From: Larix sibirica
Lineage: Eukaryota; Streptophyta; Pinopsida; Pinales; Pinaceae
Reading direction: 5' to 3'
Assembly: GCA_004151065.3 (NCBI GenBank)
Contig: NWUY0300027503.1
Coordinates: 6,681-27,560, forward strand
Length of the DNA stretch: 20,880 nt
Under the pieces are notes generated by a model. The model was not told the DNA's origin. It did not search any database and saw only the letters and a program-made list of their open reading frames with translations. Position 1 is the stretch's first letter, and the number at the start of each line of letters is the position of its first letter. A program made the position numbers and the translations under genes. This document shows, piece by piece, positions 1 through 10,900 of the stretch.

Positions 1-3000
1 TCTATTGGTTCTTGAATTCCAACTCATCAATGGCTCTTTTTCTTATGAGGCCCATTTTAGACCCCAAATTTACTCTAATGACTAGTTTTGAATCCACGAA
101 GACCTGTAATTTTTGTACATATTTAATGATTGCCAAACCCAAAGATAACTTTAGAGCCAAAAATTCAGCTATGTTGTTAGTTCTTTCCCGCAAACCAATA
201 GGAAACTTGATCCACTTTTTATTTGAAAGATAAAGAATACTCCCTACCCCTCCTTGTGTTGGATTAGCTTGTGAAGCCCCATTGAAATATAGCCAACATC
301 CAAATCTGTCAATGATTTTCTCTACTATCCTTCTTTCATTTTGCTTATCATCTCTCTAAGGAAAATGACTAAGAATTGCAAGTCCCTTGGATGCATAATA
401 AGATGGTGAGCTTTGTACATCCTCAAAAAATGGCTTTGTTCCTAGAAATCCATACCCCCTAGATTAAAATCACATGTAGAGCCAAATGGTCCTTATAGGC
501 CTCATTATTTTTCCAATTCATTAGAGATCCTTCGAGGTCCTGACCTTTCTAGTTGAAATATATACCATAAACCTGAGATGCAAAGTCCCATATCCTACTA
601 ATATAAGAGAAGAAAAAAATAAATGATCATTATTTTCATCACTTAGTTTACATAGAGGGCATCTACCAGGACCACAGCAGAATCTTTTAATCTAATTATC
701 CCATACAGGTACCTTTTTTGAACAGGAAAGCCATAAAATAAAAATAAAAAATTGTTTTCATAGGACACTTGAACTTACAGATGGTCTGATACCACCAATG
801 AAAATCGCGTCTCTCTTCTTAATCTCTAATTACTTGATATCTAATCCTAGGAGAGTAATTTCCCCCTAAAATATTTCTTGTCCAAATAAGATCATCTTCC
901 CTCTCCACAAGTTTGACCTAGATGTCATGGAGGGACTTTATATATCCATTCTAATTATCATTGTCTTCATCAATTTCAAACCCCATCTCTTCAGCCTTAT
1001 ACCATTCTTGTCTCATGATAGAGGTTTTTGCAAGATCCCATATCTGCTCAAATTGGATATATCCTCAATCCCTCAAATATTCAACCATGGATAATGAAAG
1101 TCTATGATCCCATCCACATCCAATCCATGGGTCCTATATATCCCAGTGTTATATTTATACCATTGCATGCTTTCCATTCCAAACAGTCTCCAACGACTTC
1201 AAAAGCCAAAATTAAAGGTTTCCACATAATAGGAACATTCTTGTAGGATTTCTATGATCCTAAACCATTACTCAGTAGATAAGGGATAAATGCATTTTTG
1301 GTATACTACATTCACCCATAGACCTTATCCTTTGAGAATTCTCCACACCCCTTTAGCAACTAAATCCTTTGCAAAACAATGAGGATCCTAAAGTCCCCAA
1401 CCTCCCATTTCCTTTGGCTGGGCTATGTTATTCCAAGTAACCCAGTGAAAAGTAATTCCCTCTTTAATGCCATTCCAAAGGAAATTATAACTCAATTTCC
1501 TAATATGATCCAATATACCAACCGGTACATATGCTAAAGATACCTAGTACACTGGGATAGCCTCCAAAACAATTTTCATCAGAACCACACGTCCTCCCCT
1601 GGACAGCCATTTATTGCACCATAGTGACAGTATTTTCTCAATTTTACCAGTAATCCAATCCCAATCCCTTCTTAGATATGTATTTGACTTTAAAACAAAT
1701 TCCAGATACTTTAGTCCATTCTGAATATCAACTTTTGGAAAGGAAAACTATGTACAAGCCCAATCAATGTCTTATTGTTCCATATTCATGAAAGAAATAA
1801 ATAATTTCCTCTCATTATATACCATACATGTAGCCTCAGCAAAAAATGGCATAAATCCTTTTAGATTAGAGACTTCTCTCCTGGACCCATTTAAGAAGAT
1901 CAATATATCATCTACAAATAAAAGATGTGTTACTCTAACAAGCCCACCTATAAGTATTCCTCTAAAATATCATTTTTTCTGCTTGTAGAAATGTTATGCT
2001 TAAGCCCTCCACCATTAAAATGAACAAGAGAGGAGCTAATGGGATCCTTGACGAATTCCCCTGCCCAGTCTGACAAAAAAAAAAAAAAAAAAGTAGAAGT
2101 TGATCCATTAACCAATATAGCGAAGGACATTGATTGAATACTTGAAAGGATCCAATCCACTACCTATAACTGGAATCCCACTTGAAGCAAACCAATCTCA
2201 AATAAAGGTATTTGACCCTATCATAAGCCTTTTATAGGTCCACCTTAACAATCATTGCCTTCAAATTATTTACCTTAACTGTATACAACACTTCTTGGGT
2301 AGTGCCCACAACATCATGAATATGTCTACCAACCAAAAATGCAAATTGTTCATGATATATTAAAATGGAAGGGATACCCTTGATTCTCTTGCAATAATTA
2401 ACAATCAACTTGTAAATACAATTACACAAAGAGATAGGTCTATACTCCTCCAAGTTACCATCCTTATCTTATTTTGGAACAATACAAATGAAAGTGGCAC
2501 TAAAAATTGCCAATATTCTACCATTTACCCTAGATTATTCGATTACTCTCAAAATATCTTGATCAAACAGTTCCATAAAACCAGAGAAAAACTCCACAGA
2601 CCATCCATTAGGACCATGACTGTTATCATTCTGCATCGAATGAATAGATTCAGTTAACTCCTCCATAGAGATATCCTCTAGTAGGTCTGAATTTTTCTCC
2701 TCATATACATATGAGGGGAATAAAGCAATCACTCTCATCATCTGAGCCACAGAAGCTCTTTTATCTTCCTGATAAAGCATGTTGAAATGATTAACTCCAA
2801 CTTTTTCTATATCAATGAACCATGTCACCATAGAGCCAGTATCATCTTCCAAATTCCAAATAGAGTTCACATTCTTCCTACGATTGATATAATTGTGGAG
2901 AAATTTGTATTGCCATCTCCTTTCTTCAACCAAATTTCCCTGCTTTTTTGCCTCCAAGTCTCCTCATTTTCTTCCAATATATGTCTTTTTTTATTCAAGA

Positions 3001-3990
3001 TCCACTATCTCTTTTTTCTGGTCCATTGTTCTGTAACCATCCAGATTGTTTATGTGAAAATTTTCTAACATGTTCTCAATATTACTCAACTATGCTTGTT
3101 GTTCCCTTCGCCTCTCCTCTACCCAATTTATAGTTTCACCTTTTTATATTATTTAAATTTTGTATAAATTGATTGCCTATATATTCTCTCCTATTGTCAT
3201 CATAGGGAATCCTTCTTCCATGCATCATTTTTATATACCCTTCATCCTCCATCCATATGGCATTGAACTTAAAAGGATTGGGAGGGTTTCCTATCCCATA
3301 TTCACTTCCAAAAGAACAAGAAAGTGATCAGATTCCCCTCCCATTCCCACCCACTGCTTTAATCTTACTCACATCTGTAGAGTATCCTCATTAATTAAAA
3401 ATATGCCGATCCTTTTTGCTATCCTTTCCTAACATGTCCTCCAAGTGAGTCTTAACTTGGCTAGCAGAATTCCACATAAATAGTTTTCTTCAAGTCTCCT
3501 AACAAAGTAATCTGATAAAGTGTCCATGTAGGTGTTGCATCCAGAGATCTTAGAATCTCCCAAAGAAAAAATTTAGATCCCCTCCAAGGATCACCTTATC
3601 CATAGAAAGTATAGCAGATTGGAAAATCTTCTCCCAGTAAGCTAATCTATGTTGGTATGGTCCATAAATTTTTACAAAAGTAAATTCATGTCCCATGTCC
3701 TTCTAAAACAATGAGGTGCATAGCCCTGTAACAATGGCCCAATTATTAGTACACTGAAATGACCTCCCTTTCCACCCAGTAATAAGACCACTTGATTTGC
3801 CTTGAGCATCAACACATGCAAAGTCCCACCCAAGAAGTAAGGCTTTGAGATCATTCATGGTAGCATCTGAAATTGCAATAGTTTCCTGTATTAAAATAAC
3901 CTTGGGACCCTGGGAATCCACTACTCTTTTTAGGGCTAGCTTCTTAGAGGGGATCCCCAAACCTCTGTAGTTGAAATTCATCACAATCAT
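1..3990 (-). pseudogene. LINE B ORF2: endonuclease-reverse transcriptase-RNase H remnant
   Basis: The likely start is the ATG at 3988-3990, followed by the endonuclease N-terminus with FNYRGLG and then IQET, which carries the usual catalytic glutamate. A GGDLN motif follows near 3570 and an SDH motif at 3324-3332. Reverse transcriptase pieces follow: a segment at 2535-2957 with a GPNGW motif, YRPISLCN and KVDL with its aspartate at 2232-2453, and FVDD at 1907-1918. RNase H is seen from about 300 down to 2, with FNGAS, IAEFLALK and VFVDS; the first catalytic aspartate is replaced by asparagine. The reading moves between frames and meets many stops, and an A18 run interrupts the region before the usual RQG..PL motif. 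The C-terminus is cut by the window edge. It was a polyprotein for target-primed reverse transcription and is now not expressible as one protein. Confidence 0.85.
2075..2092. repeat. A18 homopolymer inside the LINE B RT domain
   Basis: Eighteen consecutive A residues on the plus strand read as a run of phenylalanine codons on the LINE B coding strand, directly after the LVNGS motif. Plant LINE RTs normally have a short FF stretch here before RGLRQG. Past the run, the expected PLAPLLFILMVEGL sequence continues in another frame. Replication slippage in a short T tract is the simplest cause. Confidence 0.8.
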
Positions 3991-4531
3991 GGATGACCTT
4001 TGCCTTGGGAATTCTTTCTCTAAGAGTCCCTTTAATGGTTTAATGCCTCCCTGCCCCAATGTCCAAGATTGCTTGATCCCATGTTGTAGATAAAGTAGAT
4101 CTCCTTCCTCTTAATTTGGAAGAGGTTTTCTTGGAGACCTAACATAGACGACCTCCAATACTTGATTCACTCAGAGGTCTGTTGGATCAACGGGGTCGGA
4201 AGTGGCATCTCATCCCCTCAAGGGTTAGAAAACATTTATCACCTTCATCTATCCTAGCATCAATAATCGGATCATTAATAACTTTCACATATTTGAAATG
4301 CAAATCCATCTAAAGGGTAGACATATACTCCAGCTTAGTACAATATTATGTGCCCAAACACTTCACCTCCTTAAACTTCCTACCACTGACAACATAATAG
4401 AGATCATCTTGTCGCCACTCATCCTCACAGTCCACAGGTTCGAATTCTAATTGAAATGAAAGGGAAGGTACCTTCTGTAAAATTTGATGATTGCCCCATT
4501 CATAAGGAAAAATAGTTAAAGAGTCACATCA
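3872..4531. repeat. Tandem unit 1 of LINE B junction triplication (about 660 bp)
   Basis: This is the first of three direct copies. On the LINE B coding strand each full copy spans the C-terminal part of ORF1 and about the first 36 codons of ORF2, ending just after the IQETIAI region of the endonuclease. This unit leads into the rest of ORF2 to its left. It matches unit 3 along its whole length with scattered substitutions, for example at the CAATAGTTTCCT start, the GGGATCCCCAA block and the GGAAGGTACCTTCT block. Confidence 0.9.
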
Positions 4532-4801
4532 ATTTCAATAGTTTCCTGTAATAAAATAACCTTAGGACCCCGGGAATCCAATACTCCTTTTAGGGCTATC
4601 TTCTTTGAGGAGGTGAAGTGTGTCTGAACACTTCACCTCCAAAAACTTCCTACCACTGACAACATAACAGAGATCATCCTGTCGCCACTCATCCTCACAG
4701 TTCATAGGTTCAAAGTCTAATTGTAATGAAAGGGAAGGTACCTTCTGCAAAATACGATGATTTCCCCATTCATAAGGCAAAATAGATAAAGAGTCACACC
4801 A
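4532..4801. repeat. Tandem unit 2, internally deleted (about 270 bp)
   Basis: This is the middle copy of the triplication. It keeps both ends of the unit but lacks about 390 bp of the interior. The deletion junction falls at about 4608 and is occupied by a short inverted copy of the sequence that follows it (see the hairpin at 4609-4641). The remaining right part has TGTCTGAACAC, like unit 3, rather than the TGTGCCCAAACAC of unit 1. Confidence 0.88.
4609..4641. repeat. Perfect inverted repeat at the unit 2 deletion junction
   Basis: GGAGGTGAAGTG at 4609-4620 is the exact reverse complement of CACTTCACCTCC at 4629-4640. One more T-A pair (4621 and 4628) extends the stem to 13 bp around a 6-nt loop. 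The left arm has no counterpart in units 1 and 3, whereas the right arm is part of the normal unit, so the left arm is the newly made inverted copy. It looks like a template-switch scar rather than a functional terminator. Confidence 0.85.
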
Positions 4802-5460
4802 ATTGCAATAGTTTCCTATAGTAAAATAACCTCAGGACCCTGGGAATCCAATACTCCTTTTAGGGATAGCTTCTTAGAGGGGATCCCCAACCCCCTGTAG
4901 TTGAAAGTCATCACAATCATAGGCTGACCTTTTCCTTAGGAATTCTTGCCCTAAGAGTCCCTTTAATGGTTTTTTTCCTCCCCGCCCCAATGTCCAATAT
5001 TACTTGATCCCGTGCTATAGCTAAAGCAGATCTCCTTCCTCTTAATCTAGAAGAGGTTTTCTTGGAAACCTGACATAAACCACCTCCAATACTTGACTCC
5101 CTCGAAGTTCTATTGGATCGACAGGGTCGGAATTGGTATCTCATCCCCACATGGGTCAGAAAACATTTATCCCCTTCATCTATCCTAACATCCAGAATCA
5201 GATCATTAATAAATTTCACATCTTTGAATTTTAAATCCATCCCAAGGGTAGACATATACTCCACCTTAGTACAATATTCTATGTCTGAACACTTCACCTC
5301 CTTAAAATTCCTATCATTGACAACAAAACAGAGATCATCTTGTCACCACTCATCCTCACAGTCCATGGGTTCAAATTCTAACTGTAATGAAAGGGAAGGT
5401 ACCTTCTACAAAAGCCAATGACTACCCCAATCACAAGTAAAAACAATTAAAGAGTCACGC
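4802..5460. repeat. Tandem unit 3 of LINE B junction triplication (about 659 bp)
   Basis: This is the third, full-length copy; it joins the rest of ORF1 to its right. On the minus strand it preserves an ORF1 tail reading from 5297 to 4917 and a copy of the ORF2 start at 4918-4920. That ORF2 copy shows FNYRGLGIPSKKL and then a stop where unit 1 has the glutamine of IQET. The duplication joints lie at the AGAGTCAC / AATTGCAATAG boundary. Confidence 0.9.
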
Positions 5461-6192
5461 CTCAAAGAGTTGGGAATGGCTTGATATAACATATCAACAG
5501 AAAAACCTATTGCTTCAAGAGGAGATAGGGGAATCGACATGTGTTCCACCCCTTCAAGAAGAGACGAGAGACCCATATGAATCTTTCAAAAAATCAATCC
5601 CGAGGGACTGTATGCACTAAAGGGGGGAAGAAAGGATGCCCAATCCACTAAATCAATCCAAAGGGAAAAGACCCCATCTTCACTAAGGTGTAAAGAATCC
5701 CATCTCCTCCCAAGGTAATAATTCGAGTATAAGGGAGCATGAAAACTTGTAACTTCCCACCATATATCATTTCCCCCAAACCCTCGAAATCCCTAGGGGA
5801 ACATAACACTCTAGTCTTTTTCAAAAAACCAATAAAAAACCACCTTCAGAATTCAAACCGTATAAAATCCATAGAGGTTTTACATTCAAAATAGCTAGAC
5901 ACAATTATTCACATCCTCCAAAGACACTGAAGAACATGAATCATTTGAAAGAGACTAGAGCTTACCAAATTCATGATAAGGAGGCTCCATCACATCTTTG
6001 TGTCTAACTTCAACGCAGTCCTCGAATAGCTTGGAAGACATCTTCTCAGGGGCCATGACCATTCTATATTCGACGGCATCCTATAAAGTTGTATCAATCA
6101 GATATACCCCATCCTTCTGATACCAACCAATAGGGAGAAAAACATCGAGATCCAGGATACCTTCTTCCAATGAATAGTTGGCCCGGGAAATC

Positions 6193-6237
6193 TGTAGGCA
6201 TAGTCCCTCCATATTTGTAGGCATAGTCCCTCCATAT
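6193..6237. repeat. Two-copy tandem repeat, period 23 bp
   Basis: The 22-bp sequence TGTAGGCATAGTCCCTCCAT(AT) occurs at 6193-6214 and again at 6216-6237 with no mismatch. The period of 23 is not a multiple of three, so it shifts the LINE B ORF1 frame. The identity of the copies suggests a recent event relative to the element. Confidence 0.9.
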
Positions 6238-6510
6238 CCTTAAAGCTATCCTCCTTCAAATTGTCATTATTTGCATTAGCCATGACAGGTGGGCTCTTCT
6301 AAGACATGAAGGGTGCATTTGTCTCCCTTTGTCACTTTCCAGTCAAGCCTATTGAATTTCATAACATGTTCCTTTATCAAGTGACCATGCATATGGCACC
6401 TATTACAACAAAATGGAACCCCGTAATAGTCTAAACATTGAATGTGAGTAAAACTCCCAACCAAGATGGACATATCAGCAAATAATCCTTCTCTTAAGTC
6501 TATATCAACG

Positions 6511-6520
6511 AAGATACACC
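6511..6520. repeat. Target-site duplication of LINE A, left copy
   Basis: AAGATACACC here is identical to 13564-13573, directly beyond the poly(A) tail of LINE A. Allowing one mismatch the match extends three bases further upstream (ACG here, ACT on the right). In LINE B it encodes the residues Cys-Ile-Phe of ORF1 (Cys-Ile-Leu on the other side), in the same codon phase on both sides. Confidence 0.92.
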
Positions 6521-6573
6521 TAGGGGCACGGAGTGACTGTGGATTTTGGTGATTTTTGGAGGCGGAAGGACTG

Positions 6574-7969
6574 ATGGCGACCATGGTTGCAAGAGTGGGG
6601 GGGGTTCTCAGGTCTCCCTAACTGAACCATCAGGGGGACTACAGATCGGGGGAATACCGATCCCTATGGCGATAATGGGAGGAGAGGGATCGCGTAATCA
6701 AGATCCAAAATCGGTAGGCCCTACTTTCGAAAGGAGGCATGGCTAGTGCATTCCCAAATCGGCCCTAATACCCTCAATGCAGATCAAATCAAGCAAACTG
6801 AGGGATCGGATCCAATACATGCAAGATCATGTACTCATAGGAAAATTTGTGGGAATGTTACCTTCGGAAAAATCCCTATTCTGGTGGATAAATTCCACCT
6901 GCAAACCACAAGGTCATTATGATCTCCAGTTGGGTTCCAAAGGCTTTTTCACCATTTCCTTTCTAAGCTCGGAAGACATAAATAGAGTTCTTGACGGAGG
7001 GCCTTATTTCTTCTACTCAGCAGCTTTGTTCTTAAGACTTGGAAGGAGAATTTTTTCACAGATAAGGAGGCCATGAGAGTTGCGTCGATATGGATCCGCC
7101 TCTACTCTCTCCCAAGTGAGTACTGGGACTCAAAAATTCTGAAAGATATCGGCAACAATATGGGTTCCTTCATTAAAATATCTTACCAAACCAAGGAAAA
7201 AAGATACACGGCCTATGCGAGAATATGTGTGTATATGGATCTATCTAAAGAACTCCCAGAATCCATCAAAATGTCATGGAAAGATGAAGGCTGGGTGCAA
7301 ACCCTAGACTATGAACGAATTTCGTTCAGTTGTCGTAGATATCATGAGTATGGACATTTGTTTAGAGAAATCCCTATGAATCCCCCAAAATATCCTCCCA
7401 AGAAAGAGGAGAACAAAATGGATCAAGGGTTTACTAGGGTTCCAACGCGGAAAAGAGGAGGGAGAAAACAGGAAAACTCATAAACCCCCAAAAAGATCTC
7501 AGTATCCAATCAATTTGAAGCTTTAGGAGATCAATCATAGGAAATCTCCAAATTATCACCCGATGAGAATCAACAGAACCAGGAAGTGAAGGACGGAAGT
7601 TCGAAGACAACAAATAATGAAGTGGCGGAAAAACCCAACAAAGACCTAGAAAGAGATACAGGGGAAGAAGTAGAAGATATGGATATTGGGGATTTAGATC
7701 TAGATAGCATTGAACAAGCCTGCAAAAATGTCGAGAAAGGCTATGTACCCCAAGAGCAAGTAGTTTTACTAAAGGAGGAAATCATCGAAGAAAGGGAATC
7801 CAACCATCTGGGAATCAATCCAGGTTCCCACAAAGACTACAAGAGAAAGTATGAAGAGATAGTAAGGAAACCGGGCAGGAAATCAAATAGGCAGCATATA
7901 GCGACAGCAGGGTTAAAGTTGATTGAATCAAGTCAGTACCCTACCATAAGGGCTGATCTAGGATTATAA
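6574..7969 (+). pseudogene. LINE A ORF1: DUF4283-like domain, zinc knuckle, acidic tail
   Basis: The proposed start is ATG 6574 (ATGGCGACCATGG context). The frame changes in a G8 run near 6600. It then runs with one TAG at 6744 through a DUF4283-like region (LIGKFVGMLP, GGPYFF) to about 7030, where a one-base deletion moves it to the frame holding WIRLYSLPSEYWDS and ARICVYMDLS. The knuckle at about 7330-7375 is degraded: it reads CRRYHEYGHLFREI, where the expected pattern has cysteines in place of Y and the last I. A basic stretch follows, then stops at 7481 and 7538 flanking ISVSNQFEALGD, then an acidic region rich in E and D ending at 7969. The product would bind the LINE RNA. ORF2 follows after 19 bp. 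Confidence 0.8.
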
Positions 7970-7988
7970 ACCTCTTTGCTCTTTTCTT

Positions 7989-10900
7989 ATGAAGATTGTA
8001 TCTTGGAATATAAGAGGTCTTAATAGCCCTCAGAAAGCAAAGATTTTAAGAAAAAAGATTCAAAAGACAAATCCGGCAATTGTTTTCCTTCAAGACACAA
8101 AATGCTCGGTGAATCAGCTACATGAAACAGGCAAGAAGGTATGGAAAGGAAGCAAAGGGATGGGTATTGATGCTAGAGGATTGGCAGGAGGCTTAGGAAT
8201 TTTATGGGATCCTAATAAAATTACTCTATTTGGCTTCAGTTGAAATAATTGATACATTTTAGCAGAATTTGGGGTAATCAGTTTCCCAATTATAGGAATC
8301 TTAACCAATGTTTATGTCCCTCACATACCCCGAGAAAAATTGCCTTTCATTGAATCCCTCGGACGTATTCATGAATGGACAGAGGGGAAGCACTAGATTT
8401 TATGAGGAGACTTCAATCTCATCACCTCATTAAAGGAAAAGAAGGGTGGAAGACGAATACTGGAGGAAGAATGTGGTTGTTTCAGAGATACTATTGATGA
8501 CCTAAGAATGGTGAATGTGATCCCGGTACAAGGTCGGTTCACTTGGAACAAAAAACGAAGATGAGAGCGTCACATTTCCTCTCACATCAACTGCTTCCTA
8601 GTCTCCGAGTCGGTTATGGAGTTGGGAAGCGAAATCTCAGCATCAGTTCTTCCGGCCGCTAGATCGGACCACTGGCCGGTGGAATTATGGTGGAGCGGGA
8701 TGGGGTCTCAATTCAAAAAGACCTTCTACTTTGAACAGTTATGGTTAGGCCACCTAGATTTCAAAGAGAAATTGGGGCAATGGTGGGCTGATCTAAGCAA
8801 GGGGGAAGGCCAAAGTATGTATAAGTTTCAACAAAAACTGAAAGGATTAAAAGAAAAGATTAAGAAATGGAACAAGGAGGATTTTGGGAATATTTTCGCT
8901 GATAAAAAATTCCTGGAATCCAGGCTGAAATAAATACAAAAACGGGGCATGAATGAAGGATACACAATCGAGCTTCAAGAAGAAGAAACATGTATGTGTA
9001 AAAGGCTACAGGAGAGGGAGCGATAGGAGGAAATTTTGTGGCGTCAGAAAGATAGAGTCAACTGGCTAAAAGACGGGGAAAGAAACACTAAATTCTTCCA
9101 CAAATCGGCCATCCAACACCGTTTGCAAAATAGAATTCTCATGATTAAGGATACCAATGGAGAAAGATTGGAAACTAGGGAGGAGATTGCGGAGGGAATT
9201 AGGCCATCACTTTCAAAAGATTATGTTTGAACCAATCCTAGACAGACGTGGGGACATTGAACAAATAACACAGCATATCCCCGCTCTAGTTTCGCAAGAA
9301 CAAAACAACCTTCTAATGAAGCCAGTGACTCTTCTTGAAATTGAAGAAGCGGTGAACCAAATGGCTGATGGAAAAGCACCAGGTTCGGATGGCTTTACAG
9401 TCAACTTCTTTCACCACTTTTAGGATCTCATCAAGATTGAAGTTTGGCATATCGTGGAAGACTCTAAACTCTACAAGAAAATTCTCCCTACTTTCAATGC
9501 CACCTTTATCACTCTTATCCCCAAGAGTGATGGGGTGGACTCACCAGGTAAATTTCGACCCATAGCCCTCTGCAATGTCATCTACAAAATTGTTACCAAG
9601 GTAATTGATAATCGTCTCAAACCCATCCTTCCATCCTTGATCTCCCCCAAGCATTTAGGATTTGTTGAATGTCGTCAAATTATAGATGGAATTATCCTTG
9701 TTCATGAAGTTCTCCATTCGCTAAAAACTGAGAAGATCCCTAGGATGATGTTGAAACTTGACATCGCTAAATCCTACGAAAAACTTAACTGGAAATTCAT
9801 GCGAGCTATGCTTAAATCTTTTGGCTTTGCGGAAGATTGGATCAAGTGGATTATGAGTCTCATTTCTACAGCCTTTTTTTCCATTCTTATTAATGGAGTG
9901 TCGTCTGGTCAATTGAAACCCAAAAGGGGTATTAGACAGGGAGACCCATTATCTCCCTTTATTTTCATAATAATGGCGGAAGGATTGGGAAGAACAATAA
10001 AGGATATGCAGGGTAATCACGAAATGCAGGGGCTCCTTATCCACCTGAGAGCGGATAGACAAACGCATCAGCAATTTGTTGATGACACAATATTGATTGG
10101 TCATCCTTTAGTCCAAGAGGCCAGGAAGATAAAATTGTGTCTGGCCAACTTTGGCAAAGCTTCGGGTCTGGAAGTTAACAAACAAAAATCCTAGGTCTTC
10201 TTCTTTAATACCCCAAGGGTCACTAAACGCAACATTTGTCGAATCCTGGGATTCCAAGAGGGATCCCTTCCATCCAACTACCTTGGAGCCCCTTTAGCTG
10301 ATTCTATGGTTCGAAAAGGCTCATGGTCAAAATTGCTGGACAAAATGAGGAAAAGACTTTCAAATTGGACACCGAAGCCACTAAATTTTGCACACAGACT
10401 GGTTCTGGTAAAAGTCGTCTTGCAAGCCATGCTAGTGTATTTTTTTCTGCCTTGGCAACCCTGAAAGCGATTTTGAAAGAAATTAGGAACATACAAAGAA
10501 ACTTCTTGTGCAACGGATCCAGTGATCATCGGAAATGGGCCTTGGTAAATTGGGAAACTATATGCTCCCCTAAAGAACAAGGAGGCCTCAACCTACGAGA
10601 TCCTGAAAAGGTCAATTATGTCAGTGGGGCTAAGATATGGTGGAGATGGGTAACCCATAACCAGGAACCATGGGAAAAATCGTGGCATAATAAATATGCT
10701 GAGGGATGGGAGAAGGGTAATCTCATTCGCTTCTCTAAGGAAATTCCAAGGTCACATATATGGAAAATTGCCACCCAAGGGAGAAGTATGGTCCAGGCTA
10801 ATAGTTTTTAGGAAATTAGAAATGGGAAAAGAGCTCTTGCCTGGGAGGATTCATGGCAACAATTACCACCTCTGGACATGAGCTTAGAAGGTCCCCAGCT

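Larger units (their letters stand above)
1..6520 (-). mobile_element. LINE B, 3' part: decayed plant non-LTR retrotransposon
   Basis: This is the larger part of an old LINE read on the minus strand. From high to low coordinates it holds the second half of ORF1 (zinc knuckle near 6400), a triplicated ORF1-ORF2 junction, then endonuclease, reverse transcriptase and the start of RNase H, which runs off the left edge. The order and motifs match plant L1-type LINEs. The 5' part of the same element lies at 13564 to about 14230, separated by the insertion of LINE A. The 3' end and poly(A) tail are outside the window, so its own target-site duplication cannot be checked. Stops and frameshifts are frequent throughout, so it is a fossil. 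Confidence 0.88.
4917..6520 (-). pseudogene. LINE B ORF1, C-terminal part (zinc knuckle and tail)
   Basis: ORF1 of plant LINEs encodes a nucleic-acid-binding protein that packages the transcript. From about 6520 downwards the minus strand reads CIFVDIDLREGL, then GSFTHIQCLDYYGVPF, then a zinc knuckle of the form C-x2-C-x4-H-x4 whose last cysteine is histidine (CNRCHMHGHLIKEH). The stretch between about 6090 and 5460 is broken by stops. The reading recovers in unit 3 (5297 to 4917), with a basic, lysine/arginine-rich tail that ends in a TGA at 4917-4919 overlapping an ORF2 ATG. The upstream half of the protein is at 13564-14230, beyond the LINE A insertion. A 23-bp period tandem duplication at 6193-6237 also disrupts it. 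Confidence 0.8.

Noticed and set aside
4609-4641. Rho-independent terminator or miRNA hairpin
   Set aside because: There is no T tract and no longer stem around it; it lies at a deletion joint inside a decayed LINE repeat in a eukaryotic genome.
6276-6584. A single minus-strand gene spanning 6276-6584
   Set aside because: The frame crosses the target-site duplication; only the part below about 6520 is LINE B ORF1, and the rest is LINE A 5' leader read backwards.
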